Assembly (NCBI GenBank): GCA_025769875.1
Contig: JAGFNK010000059.1
Location: forward strand, 101,976-165,975
Origin: Russula earlei
Lineage: Eukaryota > Basidiomycota > Agaricomycetes > Russulales > Russulaceae
Length of the DNA stretch: 64,000 nucleotides
Direction: 5' to 3'
Below the pieces are notes generated by a model. That model was not told the origin of the DNA, did no database searches, and saw only the letters and a list, made by a program, of their open reading frames with translations. Of this stretch, positions 55,659-64,000 are shown piece after piece (the first letter of the stretch is position 1; each line of letters opens with the position of its first letter). A program made the translations under genes and the position numbers.

Positions 55659-56110
55659 TTACCCTAAGTGTTTCCCCATGGCACGCCTCGCACTGCCGAA
55701 CCGCGTCGTCCTCAAATGTACAAATGGACCTTGGACTTCTAACCACTGGTGTGAAACTCTCCTCGGACATGCATGAAACCTGGAGCAAACATCGAGGTTT
55801 TTTGATGACTTAAACTGTTGGGGTATCCTGATGAAAAAGCGTGCAGTCTGTGAGATTGAGGCTTGTTTGATGAACACTGTGTTCCCTCTTGCGATATTCC
55901 AGACCATATCGCTGGCTCCAGGTGAGCTAATTGACTGCCAAGATATCTTCGTGGTTCCTCGAGCCCCCTTGTTTGCCACTGTGAACTAACGGGATTGAAG
56001 CATTGGCTCTGTTGTCTCGTGCATGCAAGGAAAGGGAATACTGGATTGCGTAGGAACCCCCTAATGAATATACGGTCAGTCGCCATGCTCCTCAGGAGGG
56101 CATTTGCCAA
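55659..56110 (-). CDS. Uncertain small ORF, possible mitochondrial-type N-terminus
   Basis: An open frame starting at 56110 (MANALLRSMATDRIFIRGFL) runs 123 residues and ends GEFHTSG. An overlapping frame ending at 55659 contains VHLRTTRFGSARRAMGKH. The basic, Arg-rich start and the FHTS motif resemble mitochondrial presequences, so this could be exon 1 of a gene whose other exons I could not assemble, or a decayed copy. I assign no family. It lies between KNR4 and SCOT, all on the minus strand. Confidence 0.25.
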
Positions 56111-56709
56111 ATTAGCCTACTAGACTTTAGGTTCAAGCATTGACGTACCATTTAATTATTTGTTCCCCTGTTGCTCATCGACTCGGATGTCAAGCCGGCT
56201 ATACTGTATTGGATGGGCAAGTGCCTGATCATAAACCGAAAACCAAACCCTAATACAAACGAGAACAACCTCACTGATAGCAAAGAAAAACAGCCCATAG
56301 TTCATCACCGCCGAGATAGATGACGCCTGATTGCCGTCATCGGGAATGGCATGTCAACAACACAACTCTTGGACTTGGTTCACGGGATTTTGACGAGATA
56401 ACCGTAGACCGTGAGGATATCATGTGTTGGTAGAGGTCCACGTGATGAATCCCTTGAGATCACCATGACGACACTTAGACGAGATACAGTACATCCTCAG
56501 AGAATGGGCAAGGTATGGTATCGAATATGAAGAGATGTATGCAAGTGGGGAAAGATGAACAGTGTACGGGCTGCTGCGGTTTGATATGTCATGGTACGCG
56601 CACTTATGTAGGCAATCCATCCGAGTCCTCATATTGATCATCAGACGAATGCAGTTCACGTATTGTATTCCCACTGCCTCCGAATGCCAACAGATATGGC
56701 ATGTAGTAA
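56111..56709. other. Intergenic region downstream of SCOT
   Basis: About 600 bp. Only short frames without motifs; 3' flank of SCOT and possible promoter of the uncertain ORF. Nothing else is seen. Confidence 0.4.
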
Positions 56710-58805
56710 TCACAGTCGACTCAACTGGCTTCTGATGTGGAATTCGCAGCCAGTCTTGGCGCTAACTTCTTCCACCGTGACACCATCCGCCAGATCTGTC
56801 AGCATGAGTTCCCCCTTCTGACGGTCTACATCGAATGTGCCGAGCTCCGTGATGATCTGGCTCACTGCCCGTGCACCAGTAAGGGGGAGCGTACACTCCT
56901 TCAGAATCTTTGGGCTGCCGTCCTTCGCGCAATGTTCCATCACGACGATAACCTTTGTGTTGTCGGGATTCGAGACCAAATCCATGGCACCACCAATGCC
57001 TGTGTTAATTTGTGAGAAAAAAACCTAGTGCTCCATAGATAATATTAAGCCACCTTTGACGAGCTTTCCGGGTATCATAAAATTAGCAATGTCACCGGTC
57101 TGCGAGACCTGCATCGCCTGGGCAGCATCATCATTGGGAGCTTGCGTACGGATTGTTTGACTTAGGAACTCACCCCGAGGATGGCGACATCGATGTGTCC
57201 ACCACGTATCATTGCAAACGACTCGCTGGTATCTGCGAGTGTTCTCTTCAAAAAACGCCACTGTACAATCCTGCACGTCCACTCACCAAACACAGATGCT
57301 CCAGGCAATAATGTGACAGTCTCTTTTCCCGCGTTGATGATGTCTCTGGATAGTCGAGGTCAACGCAGAACAGACTTAGGAAACGTTCGCGCGCACGCAT
57401 CGAGCTGCTCCTTGGTAGGATATGGACCCATACCCAGGATACCATTTTCGCTCTGCAGCCACACCTTTACACCAGGTGGGAGATGTTCTGGGACGAGAGT
57501 CGGCATGCCGATTCCCAGGTTCACGTGGAACCCATTCTTGAGTTCCCTCGCCGCACGACGCGCGATCCGGTGACGAATATCCTGGACGTCGTCCCGACTA
57601 TCCGACTCGGGTTGAGCGAGAGCAGTAATTTCTACGTGCTTTTCCGCGGTGGCCTGCACGATGCGGTCGACGTAGATGCCAGGTAGATGAACGGCGTTTG
57701 GGGAAATCGACCCGACGGGAACTATATCCTCGGCCTGGCATAAACAGGTCCGTCAGATCAATCACAAGACACTCTTGACGCCACTTACCTCGACGATGGT
57801 CAGTTTGGCGTTTTTTGCCATGACGCTGCTAAAATTGTTTGCCGCATATCTGCACAAGCCTCGTTGAACGTGTATCGGACGGACTCCGCGGTCGAACGAA
57901 CCGGAATACCGTATTCCCTACCTCATCCACCCTCCACGCTCTCACAAAAGCGACATCTCCCGCAATGGCGGGTTCGAGCACGTATCTTCGCCCATTGAAC
58001 TCACGACTTTCCTTGACGGCCCCGTGAATCTTAATACCTTTGGATATGCCGCCTTCATGGTAGCGGATGGGTATCGAGCCCTGCTCGACCGCGGTAGAAG
58101 CGCCAGTTGGAGTAAAAATCGCAGGGATCCCTGCGGCGTGTGCGCGCAAACGTTCAGCGAGGGTACCCTGTGGCACAAGTTCCAGGGATATCTTGCCCTC
58201 GAGATATAGTTGCTCAAAATACTTGTTCCTGAAAGGAGCCTAATCACGAATTCGATTGAAGAGGGCAGTAAAGGAGTATGAACCCTCCGATATATGAAGA
58301 TATCATCTTCTCTATTTGCCCCGTATGGAGTAATTTCCCTGGGTGCGAACGGCGTTTCTCAGCTGTGCGTGAGGAAAATCAAGCAGCTGACGCACCAAGT
58401 CCAAGTTGGCCAGAGCCAGCATTGTTAGAGACGGCAGTCAAGTTCCGTACGTCCCCTCTTGTAGCGAGTGCACCGATCAAGGTGTCTGGGGCGTGACTTG
58501 GGTGTTCAACATAGCTATGCTTTGCGTATTAAACCTACCTGGTGTTCCACAGAGGCCGAAACCTGACTCATGGAATCATGATATTTAGGCTACCATTTAG
58601 CATATTATGGTTGATACAAGAGTCGGTGAATACCTCCGCTGAGCAATACGTCTCCGGATTTGACCGCCTTAACTGCCACATCTGCCGAGCCCCACACCTT
58701 CTTAGGGACTTGTGGATGCGCCCGAGCAGAGTACGCGCGGGCACGATGGACAACTGGGAGGCCAGTGAGTGAGTTGGGACGACGGAACAGTGCAGTGAAT
58801 GGCAT
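56710..58805 (-). CDS. Succinyl-CoA:3-ketoacid CoA-transferase (SCOT), mitochondrial
   Basis: Transfers CoA from succinyl-CoA to acetoacetate (or a related acid) in the mitochondrial matrix, in ketone-body or short-chain acid use. The start at 58805-58803 opens [20 protein letters not shown], an Arg-rich presequence, then [20 protein letters not shown]. The alpha part includes [17 protein letters not shown] remnants, [20 protein letters not shown] and [20 protein letters not shown]. The beta part includes [18 protein letters not shown] and [20 protein letters not shown], where the Glu of SENG is the catalytic nucleophile that forms the CoA thioester. After further introns come [33 protein letters not shown] and [12 protein letters not shown] at the stop. 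It is a fused alpha-beta enzyme as in other eukaryotes. It is the last intact gene before the right-hand repeat island. Confidence 0.93.
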
Positions 58806-58936
58806 GCTCGGTAGAGAAGTTACATGAATCTGGGCAAACGGTGTTTACTTGTCATTTACAAGAGTTGGAATTGGCGCTTTTGAGATCCGAGTCGGATCCT
58901 ACCCCTGTATAACAACATAGACGCCCCGATTCGTAC

Positions 58937-59057
58937 GGCATGGCTTGCAAGCTGCACTTTGTGCCTACAGCATGGCTTGTGAGCAAGCTCACAAACCATC
59001 CTCTGGCACTTTGTAGCAGCTTGTAAGCCATGCCTTTAGCATGAAATTAAAACTTGT
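58937..59057. repeat. MITE-like folded repeat plus a piece of the 4.6-kb hairpin family
   Basis: GGCATGGCTTGCAAGCTGC (58937-58955) and GCAGCTTGTAAGCCATGCC (59016-59034) are 19-bp inverted repeats with one mismatch. They enclose a second inverted repeat, TTGTGAGC-AA-GCTCACAA. Directly after it, 59039-59057 carries GCATGAAATTAAAACTTGT, identical to the right arm of the hairpin at 4667-4685. No target duplication was identified. Confidence 0.6.
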
Positions 59058-59163
59058 CAGGGGCTGCATCCCCAAACCCCTGCCATCACTCAGGTGTAAT
59101 TGCTCAGGTGTAATCCTTTTTTGCTGATTGCCATTTTCAGTGCACGATGGGCAGGAAGGGATA

Positions 59164-61935
59164 CTGTATGCCACTGGGGAACTTGGCAGTTCACTACCAT
59201 CTCAGTGGTCACAAATGTCATGAAAGTAACATACATGTAACACACATGCCGAATTAAAGTCTGCCCGGGATGAAATGTTATGTACAATGGCAATTTGATT
59301 AGGTGGGGACTAGGGAAAACAGGAGTAGCATCTAATTGAGTGGAATCTGGTCCCAATATTGAATCTGGAATGATGGTGTAGTAGTACTGTATGGTGCAGT
59401 ACTGTAAGAGTGTTGCGAAGGCAGCTGTGCAAATGGTTGTGCCAGTGAGGGTCCTATTGATGAGGCGAGGGATGACGAGGAGGGATAGTGATTATTACTA
59501 CTACATGGTCTGCCATAAAGTCCCACAAATTGTTGGTTGTTTTCCAACTCAGGATGTGCAACAAGTTGCTCTTTGATCCATGTGGTGAGTTCAGATGTGG
59601 TGCCCTCCATTGAGAGCTTGAGTGCACCTGCAATCATCATAAGGTCCTCCTTGCACTTGTATGATGAAAAAGAATTGTCAAAAACCTCTGAAACAGTGCC
59701 TTCACTAATTCGTATAGCATGAGCCAAATCTTCAGTAGCTTTCTCAGCGCATTTTTTTGTTTCTTTTCTCTCCCAGTTAATTCAATCTCGTTTGTCTGCT
59801 TCAAACGCCTCCTTCAGCTTGGGATGTGTAACAAACTGGGCCTTGATCTTTGTCAAAGCATGAGGTCTTGTCTTTTGCTCATTTTCCAACTTCATGTGCA
59901 GATCGTTGGCCTCTCACTGAGCAATTGTGCAGTGTGCATTTGCTGCACTCAATGGCAATGCTTGTATAATCACAGTTTGGGAAAGGATCGAAACTTTGTG
60001 ACGAAGTGATTGTATTTTGGAAATCAGCTCCTCATGGCTCTGTGTTTGATCTTGGAGCACAGAGACAGCTTGGTGATTAGAAAGAATCCCCTTCATGTTC
60101 TGTGCCAAAGATGCATGCGTGATCATTGCATTGCAAGCACATAAGTGAGGGTCAGTCCCAGTCATTGAGGACGTTGAGGATTTGTGGCCGCTGGTCATGT
60201 CCCTAGCACCTCTCTCCAAGTCCGAGGCAATATAATCAGTGTCACTAGTTTCAGAACTGAGATCTGAACTGACTGCTGGAGGCGAGGTTGGAACCTCCAT
60301 TGGGTACAAAGAGGGGAAGTGTGATGAAGATGATGATGCCTTGCTAGGTGCAAAGTCTTCTTCAGTGAAGACCGATAGATTGAGGGGCCAGATTCTGGAC
60401 TTGCGGAACGCGTTCTGAATGACGGTCTGGGGTGACAACTTTACAAATAATCATGTATTAATGGATAACATTATAGCGTGTGATCTTGATGCCTTCAGTG
60501 AGGCGGTGGTCACAATGCGATGACCACACTTGTTGGACTGGTGCAAAACCAACACATCAAGTGGTTGAAGCTTGCGTGTAGTTTTTGAAGGGAGGCAGAA
60601 GAGTACAATCTTATTGTCATATGCAAGTTGCTGCATGGCTGGGGTCTCATGTGAGTTGTGCCCATCGAAGGTCAATATGATTGGTTTGTCATTAATGCGA
60701 TGAGTAGCAGCAACTGGAATGAACACAGATCAGAACCACTGCTTGCATATTTCATGATCTGTCCATCCAGAAGGGGATGTTGCAACACTGTGAAGGCAAA
60801 TCAGTTTATGCCACCAAAATGCCAGATTGAATCTCACCTTCTGAATGCCCTCCAAATCCCAGGCAATCAGGCAGCTGGGCCCTCTGAGAGAACAAATCCT
60901 GATGGCATGAGAGATCCTGCTGCCAAAAATGCATTCAATGATGGAGACAAGCTCCAGACTGTTGCTCTTGATGCGATATCACTGCTTCCAGTCTTTCATG
61001 AATAGATACTTTTTTCCATTATTTTTACGGCTGCCCTCCCATCTGGATTCCCATCTCGTCCATATTCCATTGATGTTCCAGTGGTATCCCATCATAAGTG
61101 TCCACCAGTTCCTGTAGTTTTGCAAAGTAGTCATTGACTACTGTCCTATTAAAGTTTTTTGCATGCTTTGGATCCAACCCACTTGCTTTCAAGAAAGTCA
61201 GACTGGAGTTGCATTTGATGAACCAATAATGCCAGTTTATTCCAGGGTAGTGGCTAGATAGGTCCAGAGCATGAGCCTGCAGTGCCTTTTGATCCAAAGG
61301 CATTGCCTCTGCAGACAGCTGGTCACACCAATCTAGCAATGCCTTTTCCTGGGCCGGCTTGAGAAGCTGGCCATCCTGGTGAGCTTCCTGACATGACTTA
61401 TGTTTCCCAGAAGCTCTATCTTGTAGCATCTGGCATGAAACCTTGGAAAGCATAAGATTTTGACTTATTGGCCATGTATAGAATAGAATGCACTGACATC
61501 ATGGGCCAGTGCTGCATGAGTGAATGATCAATAGATCCCATTGTGGTAGTCACTCAATGCAGCCTGTAGCCACTGCTCATATGTATGGTCTTGTACTGGA
61601 TGACTGGACCGCCTGTAACATGGCATTAAGAGAGTACCCAGATCCTCGGAGGCCTCCGAGTCAGTGTACTGTCAGTTATGTGATCACCCAGCTGGAATCA
61701 AACTCCACCCTCTGCCATGACAGTGGTGTGATGCAGGTGTGATGCAGGCGTGACCCCCAGGCCAAAACATTACTTGAGAACCACTCGATGGACTGCAATT
61801 TTTCTTTGCTAGAAGGACATTAATGGTACTCAATAGTATAACTACAAAGTTTTGAATAGAGTTGTTTGAGCAGATACAGGGAAAAATGAAATCGCCAAGA
61901 TGGTAGTGAACTGCCGAGTTCCTAGTGGCATACAG
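59164..61935 (-). mobile_element. pogo/Fot1-like DNA transposon with inverted repeats and TA duplication
   Basis: The element is 2,772 bp. Its left end reads CTGTATGCCACTGGGGAACT and its right end is the inverse, ending AGTGGCATACAG. The repeats are 37-39 bp with one substitution and a small indel. TA flanks both ends (59162-59163 and 61936-61937), as expected of the Tc1/mariner-pogo superfamily. It carries a DDE_1-type transposase pseudogene on the minus strand and sits inside the left arm of the palindromic element. Confidence 0.85.
59332..61453 (-). pseudogene. pogo/Fot1-type DDE_1 transposase, broken by stops
   Basis: The N-terminal DNA-binding part includes LLKPAQEKALLDWCDQL and INWHYWFIKCNSSLTFLKAS with GLDPKHAKNFN. 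The catalytic domain begins QWNMDEMGIQMGG, giving the first Asp. The second block is ILTFDGHNSHETPAMQQLA, then IVLFCLPSKTTRKLQPLDVL. The distal part reads QNAFRKSRIWPLNLSVFTEE, a Ser-rich stretch and KTRPHALTKIKAQFVTHPKL. Internal stops break the frame, for example WKQ-stop-YRIK near 60987 and WF-stop-SVFIP near 60730, both TGA where an Arg codon would be plausible. A separate open frame of 131 residues at 59332-59727 may be a C-terminal extension. The protein is not functional as read. Confidence 0.82.
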
Positions 61936-62336
61936 TAAGTCAAGTCTGCTTATAGTCAACTCAGTGGATAATAAAAGTAAAATATTTCAAGTGCTGAGTA
62001 GGCTCTGTTGTGGCCACAAATTATATTACATTAGTAATGACCTTAATTGAGCACGAAAAATGTGACAAAAAAGGTTAAATATGGAGAGTCTACTCATTCC
62101 GGCACAACATTTACCCTAACCTGGCTAAAAGTTGTGCCAGAATGAGTAGACTTTCCATGTTTAACCTTTTTTGTCACATTTTTCATGCTCAACTAAGGTC
62201 ATTACTTACGTAATATAATTTGTGGCCGCAACAGAGCCTACTCAGCACTTGAAATATTTTACTTTTATTATCCACTGAGTTGACTATAAGCAGAGTCAAC
62301 TTATCCCTTCCTGCCCGTCATGTAAGGCTCCAACTG

Positions 62337-63539
62337 TATTATCTATTTACTGTATATGTATATGTATATGTATACCCTCCAAGCTGAAAGTCAGGTATAC
62401 AGTAAATATACAGTATATAGTTGTTTAGACAGTTATAGACAGTTACTTCACTCATGCAGTTAAGTAAGAGCATCAATGGGTCTGCTTCTTGCAGTGACTT
62501 GCAGGCATTGACATGTAATATATTTGGCAATTGTCAATGTTTTTCCCACCTTCATTGCCAGCTGCCAGAACCCATTTTCTCATACAATGTTGAAGTCATT
62601 ACTCTCATATAGACCTCCTATGGACAACAGTGCATGGTTGTGCTTGTACATGGTCTCTGGCTGGCACAAAAATCAATGGGATGAGTTATCATGATGTGTG
62701 CTTGACAACCAGCCATTAACCTTCTTTACAGAAAGGACCCATCAGTTGATGAAGCATAGGCAACTACATACAAAGCAGTAGCGGTAGGGGTTGTAATTTA
62801 TAAGTTGCATTCAAAAATCTTGGTCTTTGTGACTGCACCTTCTTTGAGACTTGGAATGAGTTCATCTAATTTCATCATGTCTGTATCATTGGCACAGACT
62901 ACTGTGGAAGATCAACTCAAACACTTAAAAGCTCTTGTGTCATCTTTACCCTCAAGTGTTCCTTCTGCAACTGAAGATGGCCATATTGCCACTGTGTTTA
63001 ACAACATTCCTGAATCTGAGGATCCAGACAACCAATGACCCATTTTTAACTGTTGAATGGATGTGCTTTTTGGTGAAGACCTATGTGAGAATGGCCATCT
63101 CCTCAATGTCAAGAGAGGTCCATTTGGAATGGACATGGTTGTTCAGTATGCTGCAAATGCTGTCTGAGCTGGCAATCTGCTTTGGGAGCCAATGAAGATA
63201 AAACTAGATAGGCTCCTCACTGAAGTTTGATACTTGAGGTATGTACTCAACTTGGACTAATATTTATTCTCATTACTAACGTCCATACATGTTATGAACC
63301 AAGGCCAGGTCCTGGCCAAATATTGTCCTGTTTCACTCAAGAGAGACCTCTCTCACCTTGCATTGCCAACTCCCTTCCATTTCTTGGGCTATCCCTCCTG
63401 CAGTGCAAGATATCGCTATTGCAAAGGCACTATGACATGACCAGACACCTGTTTCCTAATTGGGTAATCATTGTGTGGCAACCACATGGTCACCCAGCCA
63501 CCAAGAACCCAAAACAGCGGCATCAACTCTTAGAAACTG
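62337..63539. other. Degenerate repeat sequence right of the palindrome
   Basis: It contains a TATATG microsatellite (about 62353-62375). A + strand frame at 62830-63200 reads EDQLKHLKALVSSLPSSVPS and, after a stop, DVLFGEDLCENGHLLNVKRG then PFGMDMVVQYAANAV, which looks like a decayed transposon protein. A GGCCAGGTCCTGGCC palindrome lies at 63303-63317. There is no intact gene. Confidence 0.5.
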
Positions 63540-64000
63540 TTGCATAACTCACCTGACATCATCAAGGCTCCAATGACATCATGGCTGACTGAGCAACTCC
63601 ACAGTGACCTCATAGGTTCACTAAGCACTCCACAGTGACATCATAATGATGTCATCGCTCCACAATGATTAGTAATGCGCTCAGTAAGCCTGAAACTTGA
63701 CACAAGCAAGTTTATGCCTCTGTAGTCCTATTGGATGGTACCAAAGGGTCTAGAATAGTTCCAGCTCTTTGTAATCAACCCTGTACACTGTATATAAGCC
63801 CCAATGAAGTATGGCAGCTGTCAGACTGTCCATTTGTGATACTCTCATCTTCCTGGGTACTCCCCTGCGACTGCTCAGTTTAAAGTCCTCCCTCATCCTC
63901 AAGGTACTCCTAAACAACTGCCTTGTTTAAAGCCCCCTTGCTGCACTGGCCTCTACTCTTTGCCTTTGCCTTCTGCAACACATACCAGTCCCCATCTGGT
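63540..64000 (+). repeat. Probable LTR segment running to the window edge
   Basis: The segment has internal CTCCACAGTGAC repeats (63580-63640). A TATATAAGCCCCAAT promoter-like stretch is at 63791 and a leader shared with 33791-33893 in reverse follows. The window ends in TACCAGTCCCCATCTGGT, which resembles TACCAGTACCCATCTGGT on the minus strand near 33330-33350. It is probably one end of an LTR retroelement whose body lies beyond the window. Confidence 0.5.

Larger units (their letters stand above)
59138..62336. mobile_element. Long palindromic (foldback) element, split by a pogo insertion
   Basis: Arms 61938-62108 and 62131-62302 are inverted copies differing at only a handful of sites, around a 22-bp loop. 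The right arm continues outward to TATCCCTTCCTGCCCGTC and ends CAACTG at 62336. The matching outer part of the left arm (GGGCAGGAAGGGATA) lies at 59149-59163, on the far side of the pogo element. Ends of CAGT type (59138 and 62336) suggest a Tc1/pogo-derived MITE. The right end is followed by TA; the left is not preceded by a clear TA. Confidence 0.75.

Noticed and set aside
58989..59174. 61-residue minus frame near the SCOT side of the island
   Set aside because: It spans the MITE and the pogo inverted repeat and has no coding signature.

Overview
The window looks like nuclear DNA of a filamentous basidiomycete, most likely an Agaricomycete. Genes are dense and sit on both strands. They are broken by many short GT-AG introns, mostly about 45-65 bp. 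Their products are ordinary fungal housekeeping proteins: ATG2, RPA2, NAA25, NCE101, MED16, RPL7, RAD54, LIN1/CD2BP2, VID21/EAF1, KNR4/SMI1, GH5 glucanase and SCOT. The repeats are of basidiomycete type: pogo/Fot1-like DDE transposase, a Plavaka/KDZ-like transposase remnant and LTR fragments. No bacterial operons, rRNA, CRISPR array or recognisable tRNA were seen. All coding coordinates span exons plus introns, and splice sites were read by eye.

Layout. 1-9.7 kb: 5' end of ATG2, an RPA2 paralogue, a HAD phosphatase, a second (canonical) RPA2, NAA25, NCE101 and a PAC3-like proteasome chaperone. 9.7-20.5 kb: MED16, RPL7 with a candidate intronic C/D snoRNA, an unresolved GC-rich stretch, a LisH-CTLH-CRA (RanBPM/GID-like) gene, a PQ-loop transporter and LIN1. 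20.6-26.1 kb: RAD54, an unrecognised 215-residue protein and a chromodomain protein. 26.9-35.5 kb: a gene-free, CpG-depleted repeat island holding a Plavaka-like remnant, a younger solo LTR and LTR debris. 35.8-58.8 kb: BRI3-like protein, a Crb2/53BP1-like checkpoint protein, a single-pass membrane protein, exo-1,3-glucanase, an IF1-like ATPase inhibitor, VID21, KNR4/SMI1, an uncertain small ORF and SCOT. 58.9-64 kb: a second repeat island with MITEs, a pogo element inserted into a long palindromic element, and LTR sequence related to that of the first island.

Themes. Genome-maintenance and chromatin genes are common here (two RPA2 copies, RAD54, Crb2-like, VID21, chromodomain protein), but nothing shows that they form a co-regulated cluster. 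Many neighbours are divergent pairs with very short shared promoters (PAC3-like/MED16, RanBPM-like/PQ-loop, RPA2-like/HAD). The most distinctive signals are the RPA2 duplication around a HAD gene, the RPL7-intron snoRNA candidate with a recognisable 25S rRNA guide, the nested transposon whose empty site can be read directly, and decay of repeats at CpG sites, including loss of arginine codons, as expected of methylated transposons. I found no clearly new multi-gene system.
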